In this document: one piece after another, positions 1 through 7,733 of the stretch
Layout: each line of letters starts with the position of its first letter
Numbering within the stretch: the stretch's first letter is position 1
Origin: an uncultured Lachnospiraceae bacterium
Lineage (GTDB): Bacteria > Bacillota > Clostridia > Lachnospirales > Lachnospiraceae
DNA: 63,524 bases
Assembly: GCA_910579225.1 (NCBI GenBank)
Contig: CAJTTI010000020.1
Location: 1-63,524, forward strand
Direction: 5' to 3'
Notes under the pieces: model-generated
What the model saw: only the letters and a program-made list of their open reading frames with translations
Database searches by the model: none
What the model was told of the DNA's origin: nothing
Translations under genes and position numbers: made by a program

Positions 1-2
1 AG

Positions 3-95
3 TTCAAGCGGCTTTGGCAGTATATTGTTACCAGAACGGTTAAGGAGCGCTGCTACTACCGGTATGAAGATGGAAAGCGCGTAAAGCATACATAA
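3..95 (+). CDS. C-terminal end of an unrecognised protein (cut by the window edge)
   Basis: An open frame enters from the left edge and stops with TAA at 93-95. The 30 visible residues are strongly basic and aromatic (ending RYEDGKRVKHT). I do not recognise the family. The composition would fit a nucleic-acid-binding protein, possibly from the mobile or accessory DNA that seems to start here, but that is only an inference. No start or domain is visible. Confidence 0.4.
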   Translation, partial: FKRLWQYIVTRTVKERCYYRYEDGKRVKHT

Positions 96-334
96 TAAGC
101 CAGAGGAGTTGTTTGGCGTGGTAAATGGTGCTTTCCATCAGACCACCAATGATTAAGAAATTGCTATTTTTCGTGGTTCCCACATAGGATAACTGAACAA
201 TGAAAAGCCGGGAAAGCCCGTAAAATCAAGAAAAAACGGCGCTAAGAGAATTTCAGTACGGCCTCAAAGCGGCTCGTCGCGCTCCGCAGTTCTCCAAGAG
301 ATAAGCAGAACAATGATACAGATGCAAGAATATG
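96..334. other. Gene-free stretch left of the island
   Basis: No convincing reading frame with a ribosome binding site is seen. The stretch lies between the partial gene at the left edge and the hairpin at 335, and probably holds the 3' tail of the upstream unit or decayed DNA. Confidence 0.4.
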
Positions 335-363
335 GACTCCGCAGGTTTTTCTGCGGAGTTTTT
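335..363 (+). terminator. Rho-independent terminator
   Basis: Perfect 9-bp stem ACTCCGCAG / CTGCGGAGT with a 7-nt T-rich loop, followed by TTTTT. It ends the transcription unit entering from the left and insulates the promoter at 407. Confidence 0.75.
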
Positions 364-400
364 ATTGTGCTGTCATGACTAAATTATTTTTGATTTTACA
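355..400 (+). repeat. Left copy of a 46-bp direct repeat flanking the island
   Basis: This segment, starting in the terminator stem, matches 7622-7667 at 43 of 46 positions counted by eye. Both copies begin GGAGTTTTTATT, end TGATTTTACA, and lie just upstream of a sigma-A promoter. They bracket the REC / AAA-FtsH / RNase H cassette. Confidence 0.8.
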
Positions 401-406
401 AATGGA

Positions 407-435
407 TTGACTTGTAGATGAGGTGTTTATATACT
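407..435 (+). promoter_or_regulatory. Sigma-A promoter of the island operon
   Basis: TTGACT, then 17 nt, then TATACT. This is a near-consensus housekeeping promoter about 90 nt upstream of the receiver gene. It probably drives the receiver gene and the downstream genes in the same direction. Confidence 0.65.
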
Positions 436-526
436 ATAAGATGATGAAAAATATGCCCGGTGATAATAATAGTATGGGCATCAGATAAACGATATAAAGG
501 TGTTTTATGGTGGAAGGAGGATTTTG

Positions 527-922
527 ATGAATTTGTCAAAAATAAAAGCAGTCGTTGTGGATGATGATGTTTTTAAGGGCTCTGATATACGCAAAGCCTT
601 GGAATTTAATGGGATAAGAAGCATCGTGACAGTGAGAAATCAGGAAAAACTGTGGGAACAGATCTACCATGGTGAGGATAAGATTGATTTGATTGTGACA
701 GATATGCAGTATCCGTTGGGAGCGGGAGAAGCTGTGGACGAAGAGGCGGGATTTAAACTGATCGAAAGATTGGAAAAAGAAAAAATCGACATTCCGGTTA
801 TCGTCTGTTCCTCTTTGAATTACCGTATTCCCAACATATTGGGAAGCGTATGGTATAACAAGCTCAACGATCTTGATTTTTGTTTTAAGGAGGTACTGGG
901 TAAATTAGAAAAGAACAGTTGA
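527..922 (+). CDS. Stand-alone CheY-like receiver (REC) protein
   Basis: 131 residues. The start at 527 follows GGAAGGAGG at a good distance; a longer GTG start at 500 has no such site. The fold signature of a response-regulator receiver is complete: acidic pocket D12-D13, phosphoacceptor D59 in LIVTDMQYP, the Ser after a hydrophobic strand (VIVCSS, 95-96) and K112. There is no output domain, so it should work by protein contact, as CheY or Spo0F do. No histidine kinase is nearby. It lies 66 bases before the giant AAA protease, which carries its own receiver-like segment, suggesting that the two proteins communicate (inference). Confidence 0.8.
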   Translation: MNLSKIKAVVVDDDVFKGSDIRKALEFNGIRSIVTVRNQEKLWEQIYHGEDKIDLIVTDMQYPLGAGEAVDEEAGFKLIERLEKEKIDIPVIVCSSLNYRIPNILGSVWYNKLNDLDFCFKEVLGKLEKNS

Positions 923-988
923 CGGAATGAGGAGATGCGTTGATGAGCTGCAGGCTTTTATGTCAGAAAATATTTGGAGGTATGCCCT

Positions 989-3900
989 ATGAAAAAGAAG
1001 ATTTACGTAGTAAAAAGAGGAAGAAAAACCGGTATCTTTGATGAGTGGAAAAAAAAGTGCGAGCCGCAGATAGAAAGATTTCCAGGAGCTTTGTTCCGCA
1101 GTTTTGAGTACAGGACAGAGTTTGAAAAAGAAGATGAAAATAAGGAGGGAAGTCTTCGGCACGCCTTTATGCTTGCGGATAAATACATGGGGGAATTCTG
1201 TATAGGAGGATTTAAACTTGTCTATCAGGGCAGAAAAAAGGACTATACAGAGGAAGACAGCTGGAAGAAAGAAGGATTCCTGCCTTTTGGAGAGAAAATT
1301 CCTGATGATGCGGACAGTCCGCAGGAAGAGGAGGAAAATGACGATATAGATGACTATAGCGATGACTACTATGATGATGACTATTATAGTGATGAAGATG
1401 GCGATATGGATGAAGATGGCAGTATAGATGAATTTCCTGTAGGTTTTGTGTCCATAGAAGATGATATAGATGAGGAACTTCCCTTTGCGTTTGACGTTCC
1501 CTCTGATTATACAGAATCTGAGAGCCGGAAGAAGCAAGAAACATCTTCTGAGGAATCTGCCATGTACCATTATGACCATACGAAGGAAGAAGAGGTATAC
1601 AGCGAGCTTCACATACCTGTACGTCCTGATCAAAATGAACCATGGCTTGAAATTCTTCTGTATGTTGCAGGCGATGGAAATTCGCATTTTGCACGCAGTT
1701 ATGTGGGAAGATATCATGTGCCTACATTATATACTGCATTGCTTGTATTTGTATTCAATCCAAAGTTAATTTTGCACAACTTTGTTGAAATATACAAGCT
1801 GAATATTTATCCGAAAATCAAAGGTAAGAATCCGTTGAAGATTTCACCTTCCGACTGGATCGATGATACCTGCAAAATATGGGAAGGTTCCGACGAGTAC
1901 CGTGTACTGAAACAACGTTTTGAAAAATATGACATGGAGTATCTGGACTTTGACGAGCTCTTACAAAGATGCTGTGCCTTTGCAAAGGATAGTTATGAAA
2001 GGATTCTGGATACGAATTCTGCTACATATAAAAGTATGAAGAAATATATCAAACAGGGAGGTCACTCGCTGAGCGATTTGTATCGGGAATTAACGGAGAA
2101 TAACATATATCGTAAGGAGCTTATAAAAGTGTCCGGCCCGTATGTCAATCCCGATCTGGAGAAAAAATTACACAAGAAGGAGACAAAGGCATCATTCAAA
2201 CAGCTTATCATGCATGTCGAATCCATCGGTGTAAAACTCAAGGAAAAGGTCATAGGACAGGATGACGCAATCGACAAATTAGAGAGCGCCTTTTTCCATA
2301 TGGAAAAAAACGCCCGTCAGGAAGATAAAAGAAAGGGTCCAAGGAACGTATTCCTGTTCGTGGGGCCTTCCGGTGTAGGAAAGACTTTTATGGCGCAGTT
2401 ATTTGCGGACGAGCTGGGTCTTCCTTTCAGGCGTTTTGATATGTCGGGATATCCCAGGGAAGATTCCGTAGAGGAACTGATCGGCGTTTCTACTTTTTGG
2501 AAGCAGGCCAAACCAGGCGTGCTGACTAATTATGTGAATGAGAATCCACACAGTGTGCTTTTGTTTGATGAAATTGAGAAGGCGCACGGCACTGTTATAC
2601 GGTTATTTTTGCAGATACTGGATGACGGAATCTGCTTTGACCGTTATTATGATACAAACATATCTTTTGAAGATACCATTATCATATTTACTACAAATGC
2701 GGGGAAACAGCGTTACCGTGATGCAAAAGATGAGAATCTGACGGCACTTCCGGACAAGCTGGTACTGGATGCTCTGGAAAAAGATATCAATCCGGAAACA
2801 AAGAATCCGTTTTTCCCTCCTGAAATACTGTCAAGGATGTCTTCCCATACCATCATCATGTTTAACCATTTAAGGGCGGATGCTCTCAGGCGGGTGGTAG
2901 AAAAGGATGTGGAGAACCAGCTTATAAAAACAGAGCGGGAATTTGGATACAATCTGAGAGTCGGGAAGAGTAAACTGGCGAAGACAGTGCTCTATTCTAT
3001 GGGCGGAAGTGCCGATGCCAGGAATGCATCCAGGCTGGCCGGAAAGCTGATCGATCAGCAATTACTTGAATTTATGTATTTGATGATGCAGAAGATGCTG
3101 CCGGACAACATCGAAAGGATTAAAAAGATAGAATGGGACTGTGATTTCACGGGAGCAACGGATGAAGTCAGGAAATTATATTCCGGCGAGAAAAACGGTG
3201 TTATTCCTGTACTTGGAGTTATGAAATATGACCCGTCCGGTTCGCTCAAAGAGAATGGCATCACAGTAAAGGACTCAACCGATTCCGATGCATTTATGGG
3301 AATGCTCCGCTCCGAGAAGGTGCTCTTTGCGATCATTGACTATACACTGGGATTGGATCATACAGGAAGCAGCCTGAATATTGCAGATGCAAGATCGGTG
3401 GGAAGTAATGTGTTCCTGAATATGGCAGGAGAAAACAAAGATATTCCGATATACATTTTATGCGGAGGGAAGTCCGAATATAAGTATTCGGACCGAGAGA
3501 AAGACGACTTGATTCGAAGAGGCGCACGGGGGTTTATTAACAGAGAATACTATGAAAATGAACTGGAGTCGGTCTTTTGGGATGTATGCTGCCAGAAGGT
3601 AATGGACACGCTTGCCCGCAGGCATCAGGTGCTGACCTATAAGACGAGAAAAGGATTTGCGGACAAATACTATGATGTGGGTAAGATCGAGTTTTATGAT
3701 CTCAAGCTGGAAACGGCTGTGGAATCCGAGGACAGATTCTCAATCCTATCCAATGCAGAGCGGCCAAATATCAAATTTAACGATGTCATCGGAGCGGAAA
3801 AGGCGAAGGAAGAGCTTCAGTATTTTGTGAAGTATCTTATGAAACCAAGAGAATTCCTTAAAAATGGCATTAGACCGCCGAAAGGGATTCTTCTCTATGG

Positions 3901-5098
3901 ACCTCCGGGAACCGGAAAGACAATGCTTGCCAGAGCTATGGCAGGCGAGTCGGATGTGGCCTTTCTCCAGACCAGTGCAACGGAGTTTAAGAATAAATAT
4001 ATAGGCGAGAGCGAGGCTAATATCAGGCGGCTCTTTGAAAAGGCAAGGAAATATGCACCGGCCATTATATTTATTGATGAGATTGATGCAATCGGCAAGA
4101 AGAGAACCGGTTCGGAGAATACGCATGACACGGAAAGTATGTTGAATGCCCTGCTGACCGAGATGGACGGTTTCCGCGGCGCTGACAGCAATAAGCCGGT
4201 CTTTGTACTGGCGGCTACTAATTATGTGGTCAGAGGTGAGAGCGGTGAGAGCGGTGAGAGCGCTTCTCTGGATGATGCTCTGCTCAGACGTTTCGACAAC
4301 AAGATTTATGTGGCTCTTCCAAAGGAGAGTGAGCGTGAACGATATATCCTTCAGATGCTTGCAGGCAGGAATATCACGACTGTTTCCAAAGAGACAGCAC
4401 ACAGTATTGCAGAGAGAACCACAGGACAGAGTCTTGCAAATCTTCAGGGCGTGTTTGAACTTGCATTCCGTAATGCTGCAAGACAGTCAAGGACTATGAC
4501 GGATGACGATTTGCTGACCGCTCTTGAGGAGTACGAGCATGGTGAAAAGAAAGAACATACTCCGGATTATTACAAGAGCGTGGCTATCCATGAGACTGGT
4601 CATGCGTATGTGTCCTATATCAGCGGAGACAAGCCTTCTTATATCACGATTGAGTCCAGGGGGAATCATGGCGGATATATGCGGCATGGGAATCAGGAGG
4701 ATGTTACAGATTATACGAAAGAGGAACTCCTTGCAAGAATCAGGACTTCACTGGCGGGGCGTGCTGCTGAGGAGGTATTCTTTGGCAAGGCGAAGTCACT
4801 CAACACAGGGGCACTTACCGACTTGCGCAACGCTACGGATATTGCATTCCAAATAGTATGTACATTGGGAATGGAAGAGGACCAGTTGATTGTTCTCAGT
4901 AAGGATGAGGTGCTTCAATCAGCACTGGCTGGAGAATATACGGCTAAAGTGAATGAAATCCTAAAGACAGAGATGAAGAACGCAATCGACATCATAGAAA
5001 ATTCAAGAGATAAGATCCAGAAGATTGCGGATGCTCTGCTTAGGGAAAACAGGCTGACAGGAAAGCAATTTGAAGAACTGATGGAAGCAGATGGATAA
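989..5098 (+). CDS. Hybrid-binding domain / Clp-type AAA+ / pseudo-receiver / AAA / M41 zinc protease fusion
   Basis: 1369 residues; start 989 is set by TTGGAGG eight bases upstream. Order seen: (1) residues 1-110, an RNase-H1-N/viroplasmin-like domain (KKKIYVVKRGRKTGIF); (2) 110-160, a very acidic Asp/Tyr/Glu linker; (3) 160-430, an unrecognised region; (4) 430-720, a ClpA/B-type AAA+ module with Walker A GPSGVGKT 459-466 and Walker B LLFDEIEKA (D527); (5) about 735-870, a receiver-like segment (IIDYTLG with D784, IPIYIL, RRGARGFINR); (6) 925-1170, a second AAA module, Walker A 971-978 and Walker B IIFIDEIDAI (D1030); (7) an M41 peptidase with HETGH 1201-1205 and a downstream TDLRNATDIA supplying the usual Asp ligand. 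No membrane helix precedes the FtsH-like part, so it should be cytosolic. The second AAA has KYIGESE at the pore and LLRRFDNKIYVALP, more Vps4/Cdc48-like than FtsH-like. An in-frame GAGAGCGGT triplet repeat (GES-GES-GES) sits at 4236-4262. A protein unfoldase/protease steered by RNA:DNA hybrids is inferred; I know no described homologue. Confidence 0.85.
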   Translation: MKKKIYVVKRGRKTGIFDEWKKKCEPQIERFPGALFRSFEYRTEFEKEDENKEGSLRHAFMLADKYMGEFCIGGFKLVYQGRKKDYTEEDSWKKEGFLPFGEKIPDDADSPQEEEENDDIDDYSDDYYDDDYYSDEDGDMDEDGSIDEFPVGFVSIEDDIDEELPFAFDVPSDYTESESRKKQETSSEESAMYHYDHTKEEEVYSELHIPVRPDQNEPWLEILLYVAGDGNSHFARSYVGRYHVPTLYTALLVFVFNPKLILHNFVEIYKLNIYPKIKGKNPLKISPSDWIDDTCKIWEGSDEYRVLKQRFEKYDMEYLDFDELLQRCCAFAKDSYERILDTNSATYKSMKKYIKQGGHSLSDLYRELTENNIYRKELIKVSGPYVNPDLEKKLHKKETKASFKQLIMHVESIGVKLKEKVIGQDDAIDKLESAFFHMEKNARQEDKRKGPRNVFLFVGPSGVGKTFMAQLFADELGLPFRRFDMSGYPREDSVEELIGVSTFWKQAKPGVLTNYVNENPHSVLLFDEIEKAHGTVIRLFLQILDDGICFDRYYDTNISFEDTIIIFTTNAGKQRYRDAKDENLTALPDKLVLDALEKDINPETKNPFFPPEILSRMSSHTIIMFNHLRADALRRVVEKDVENQLIKTEREFGYNLRVGKSKLAKTVLYSMGGSADARNASRLAGKLIDQQLLEFMYLMMQKMLPDNIERIKKIEWDCDFTGATDEVRKLYSGEKNGVIPVLGVMKYDPSGSLKENGITVKDSTDSDAFMGMLRSEKVLFAIIDYTLGLDHTGSSLNIADARSVGSNVFLNMAGENKDIPIYILCGGKSEYKYSDREKDDLIRRGARGFINREYYENELESVFWDVCCQKVMDTLARRHQVLTYKTRKGFADKYYDVGKIEFYDLKLETAVESEDRFSILSNAERPNIKFNDVIGAEKAKEELQYFVKYLMKPREFLKNGIRPPKGILLYGPPGTGKTMLARAMAGESDVAFLQTSATEFKNKYIGESEANIRRLFEKARKYAPAIIFIDEIDAIGKKRTGSENTHDTESMLNALLTEMDGFRGADSNKPVFVLAATNYVVRGESGESGESASLDDALLRRFDNKIYVALPKESERERYILQMLAGRNITTVSKETAHSIAERTTGQSLANLQGVFELAFRNAARQSRTMTDDDLLTALEEYEHGEKKEHTPDYYKSVAIHETGHAYVSYISGDKPSYITIESRGNHGGYMRHGNQEDVTDYTKEELLARIRTSLAGRAAEEVFFGKAKSLNTGALTDLRNATDIAFQIVCTLGMEEDQLIVLSKDEVLQSALAGEYTAKVNEILKTEMKNAIDIIENSRDKIQKIADALLRENRLTGKQFEELMEADG

Positions 5099-5135
5099 AG
5101 CAGAGAAAACCTATGGAATATGCCAGGAGGACAGA

Positions 5136-5870
5136 ATGGTGAGCAAGAATAATTATTGGGTACTTTTATTAAAAGGAGAGGAACCGGAAATTTTCACATC
5201 GTGGACGGAATGTGAGAAAAAAAAGCGTGGCGCTTCGAGAGCTATCGATCACGGGTTTTGTACCGAAAAAGAGGCGACGGAATTTATAACTGGAAAATGG
5301 AGAGGGAATCCGATTTCAAAGGAAGCGGAAACGTGGTTAGAGGGATATAAGACCAGAGAGGGACAGTTGATACAGGATATGGAGTTCAATGAGTTCGATA
5401 AACTGAAATTTTCTTCCGGGGAATATCCGAAATACTGCGCGTATGTGGACGGTTCCTATGACCCAAAGAGTGAATCCTACGGTTTTGGGGTTGTCTTTAT
5501 ATGTGATGGGAAGATAGAGACATTTTACGGAGGCGGAAAAGAAAAGAGTCTGGTCGATAAAGGATGTGCTGCCGGGGAGCTGCTGGCCTGCATGGAGGCG
5601 ATTAAACATGCTGTAGATTTGGGGCTGCCGGAGATTACTATTATTTATGACAGCCAGCTTATTCAATGGGCGTATTATGGATGCGGAGGCGATATGCTGA
5701 CGCAGGCGGCCGGCCAGTATATGTATGATGTCAGAGACAAAATGGAAATTAAAGTTGAGAGCATAGAGGGACGGTCTCATAAAGCAGGGAAAAATTCTCC
5801 CAAAGCTCTAGCAGATAAGCACGCCAATGTTCTTGCGGATAAGCTTGCGCGAAAGGGGCCGGGACTGTAA
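5136..5870 (+). CDS. RNase HI with N-terminal hybrid-binding domain
   Basis: 244 residues. Start 5136 is preceded by AGGAGG five bases upstream; a start at 5091 overlapping the protease gene is possible but less supported. Residues 1-60 resemble the RNase H1 hybrid-binding (viroplasmin) domain. The catalytic domain follows from about 100, with all four acidic residues: D105 (YVDGSYD), E148 (AGELLA), D172 (IIYDSQ) and D235 (LADKLA), plus the GRSHKAG loop. Known family activity: cutting RNA in RNA:DNA hybrids (R-loops, primers). It is probably co-transcribed with the AAA-protease gene and shares its accessory domain, so a shared hybrid substrate is likely (inference). It is not the usual genome-maintenance setting. 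Confidence 0.85.
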   Translation: MVSKNNYWVLLLKGEEPEIFTSWTECEKKKRGASRAIDHGFCTEKEATEFITGKWRGNPISKEAETWLEGYKTREGQLIQDMEFNEFDKLKFSSGEYPKYCAYVDGSYDPKSESYGFGVVFICDGKIETFYGGGKEKSLVDKGCAAGELLACMEAIKHAVDLGLPEITIIYDSQLIQWAYYGCGGDMLTQAAGQYMYDVRDKMEIKVESIEGRSHKAGKNSPKALADKHANVLADKLARKGPGL

Positions 5871-5967
5871 AGCGGCAGTATGCGGCGGTAAGCTGTATCT
5901 GCAGACAAAGAATATTTTTAAAGAGAAAGATATTTTTAGAATCAAATGGAAGCATCCGGCTGCAGGC

Positions 5968-6195
5968 ATGAAGCATGTTTCGACTCTGTCCCCGGCCTGG
6001 GAGCGGTTCCGCAGATACAGGGAGCTTGCGGACAGCAGTCAGTGGAACGCACAGTCCTTTGCAGAGATCTGCGTCCCGGAGTTCATCGGCGAAATCTATG
6101 CATACAGGAGAGAAACATTCCCGCTGCTCCGCAAACTTTGGGAAAAGGAGACTTGTGTCAAGCGCGCTGCTGAATGGATTTTGGCGGCTCATTAA
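5968..6195 (+). CDS. Small hypothetical protein or gene remnant
   Basis: 75 residues from ATG 5968, in a frame that stays open back into the end of the RNase H gene (to 5827). No clear ribosome binding site. The composition is protein-like (TLSPAWERFRRYREL, then FAEICVPEFIGEI). It weakly recalls the C-terminal half of DUF488-type proteins, but I cannot confirm this by eye. It fills the gap between RNase H and the small hybrid-binding paralogue. It could be a truncated gene whose 5' part was lost when the island was assembled, or a true small member. Confidence 0.35.
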   Translation: MKHVSTLSPAWERFRRYRELADSSQWNAQSFAEICVPEFIGEIYAYRRETFPLLRKLWEKETCVKRAAEWILAAH

Positions 6196-6241
6196 GATGT
6201 GCACCTTATAAAGAACGCATAATGATAGGGGGCGTTAGATT

Positions 6242-6913
6242 ATGAAGAAAAAGATTTATGCAGTCAAAAGCGGAAGAAAGACGGGAATTTTTAATGAATG
6301 GCAGAAATGCTTAGAGCAGATCAATAAGTATCCAAATGAAAAATTTCAAGGTTTTGAATATTGCAGCGAGCTTGAGGAGGAGCCGGAGAATGTACCCGGA
6401 AGCCTGCGGTATGCCATAAAAGAAGCGAAAGAATTTCTGGGGGATCTGGTATACCTGGGTGAGAGTGCCGACTGCCTGAAGGATGTGAGTTGGGTGGAAG
6501 ATGGCTTTCTGCCCTTTGGTAATGAGCCGGAAGCAGAACGCCCGGAGGTCTTTTCTGATAAAAGCGAGGAGGATGAAGAGGATATCGAGGATGTTGATGA
6601 AGAACCTGACGAGTGGCTCATCGACAATGATAATACGTTTGATGCGCTGGAATCTTGGGAGATCGAATACTGGAAGATCGCTGAGGACATGAAAAAATGC
6701 ATCATGCTTATCAAGAATGGACGTTCCATTACAGAGAAGAAGATTGCAGCATCAAATCTGAAGAGACATTTGGAAAGATGTCTTGAGGATATGAACTTAA
6801 GCGATTTGACAGCTATCTATAAGGACTTAAGAGAGGATAATGCTATCGGGTATAATCTGTCTGCCATGTCTCGGTTTGTGACACGGCTGAGTAACCGTTA
6901 TCCAAAGCCCTAA
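6242..6913 (+). CDS. Small paralogue of the giant protease N-terminus (hybrid-binding domain plus acidic linker)
   Basis: 223 residues; the start follows GGGGGCG with suitable spacing. Residues 1-100 align by eye with the N-terminus of the 1369-residue protease: MKKKIY-VK-GRKTGIF-EW near the start, then FEY, then GSLR-A, ending in GFLPFG. A Glu/Asp-rich linker follows (100-140). The last 60 residues contain NLSDLTAIYKDLREDNAI, faintly echoing LSDLYRELTENN found just before the first AAA module of the protease. It thus looks like the protease with both AAA modules and the peptidase removed. Possible roles are adaptor, competitor for the same nucleic acid, or regulator (inference). It lies at the right end of the island. 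Confidence 0.7.
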   Translation: MKKKIYAVKSGRKTGIFNEWQKCLEQINKYPNEKFQGFEYCSELEEEPENVPGSLRYAIKEAKEFLGDLVYLGESADCLKDVSWVEDGFLPFGNEPEAERPEVFSDKSEEDEEDIEDVDEEPDEWLIDNDNTFDALESWEIEYWKIAEDMKKCIMLIKNGRSITEKKIAASNLKRHLERCLEDMNLSDLTAIYKDLREDNAIGYNLSAMSRFVTRLSNRYPKP

Positions 6914-7174
6914 GTCATGGAAATACCCAGGAGGGTGTGTGATCCGATTTCCTTTTATCATATTATGAGAAAAGCTTACAAAGGCATTTGACATTACTTC
7001 TCTGAGGTTCCGTCTGAAAGAGGTGTGAATTGTCACTGAGCTGTAACTTTCGTTTGCTATACTGTTTACTATAAAGGCTATTAGAAACGGTCCTTACAAA
7101 TGACAGAAAACATTACAAAAGGATCTCATAATGCCAGGAAAATACAGGCGTGCAGATGAAAGGAGAAAACCAGA

Positions 7175-7270
7175 ATGGAAATATTAAAGTGTGAAAACGT
7201 CAGAAAGGTTTATGGCTTTGGCGACAGTCAGTAAGGGGAATTTGTGGCAGTCGTAGGAGCTTCCGGTCCG
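7175..7270 (+). pseudogene. Remnant of an ABC-transporter ATP-binding gene
   Basis: An AGGAGAAA site precedes ATG 7175. The frame reads MEILKCENVRKVYGFGDSQ and then stops (TAA 7232). It resumes in the same frame as GEFVAVVGASGP, the approach to the Walker A loop of BceA/LolD-type ATPases. About ten residues are missing and the phosphate loop is lost, so only a remnant survives. Confidence 0.75.
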
Positions 7271-7579
7271 ACTTCCCATGATGGCTTTTGGGGAATTTTT
7301 TCCGATAATTCAAAATCATTTTTATAGATTTTCTTCCGGAGCTGTTTACTCATATCCCGCAAAATCTGTCTGGGCACTGTTAATCCTTTATCCTCTTAAA
7401 CAGGTGAGATTGTGTTTGAAGTTCTAGAGACGGTACACAGTTCGGAAGATGAACTACAGATACATTTTATTTCTGGAAAGGATACTGTAAAGTTTAAAAT
7501 CAGATAATTAATATAGGGGTGTTATAAAATTATAAAACAGATGATAGAGCGCCGCCTTTTTAATTCTAATTTGAAGAAG

Positions 7580-7630
7580 CTCCTTTCAGCAATTGCTTTC
7601 ATTAAAAGAACCTGCTGAGAAGGAGTTTTT
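7580..7630 (+). terminator. Hairpin with T-run
   Basis: CTCCTTTCAGCA pairs with TGCTGAGAAGGAG around a 21-nt loop, followed by TTTTTATTTT. It closes the island side before the 4Fe-4S gene promoter. Its 3' stem overlaps the second 46-bp repeat. Confidence 0.55.
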
Positions 7631-7667
7631 ATTTTGCTGTAATGGCTAAATTATTTTTGATTTTACA
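7622..7667 (+). repeat. Right copy of the 46-bp direct repeat
   Basis: 43 of 46 bases agree with 355-400; the differences are G/T, C/A and A/G in the first half. As in the left copy it begins in a terminator stem and leads into a sigma-A promoter. Confidence 0.8.
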
Positions 7668-7673
7668 GAACCG

Positions 7674-7701
7674 TTGAAAAATTAACGATCTGTGTTATGA
7701 T
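7674..7701 (+). promoter_or_regulatory. Sigma-A promoter for the 4Fe-4S gene
   Basis: TTGAAA, 16 nt, TATGAT, located 33 bases upstream of ATG 7734. Confidence 0.55.
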
Positions 7702-7733
7702 AATAATAATTTAGGAGAAAGAAGGAAACAATC

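Larger units (their letters stand above)
6914..7733. other. Gene graveyard between the island and the 4Fe-4S gene
   Basis: About 800 bases without an intact gene. It contains the start of an ABC-transporter ATPase at 7175 that is broken within 60 bases, and a short frame ending near 7507 (FEVLETVHSSEDELQIHF...) that looks like the tail of another protein, possibly a kinase (uncertain). A terminator (7580-7630), the second 46-bp repeat and a promoter follow. Confidence 0.6.

Noticed and set aside
905..1717. Long reading frame antisense to the acidic linker of the giant protease
   Set aside because: Its Ile/Val/His-rich composition is the complement of the Asp/Glu codons on the plus strand; no ribosome site.
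4236..4262. Tandem GAGAGCGGT as a CRISPR-like or regulatory repeat
   Set aside because: It is in frame inside a coding region with no spacers.
989..5098. Annotating the giant protein simply as FtsH or ClpB
   Set aside because: It has features of both plus extra domains, no membrane helices, and a separate standard FtsH (49498) and ClpA (12379) exist.
7175..7733. Intact ABC-transporter operon
   Set aside because: Only a fragment of the ATPase is readable; stop codon and missing P-loop.
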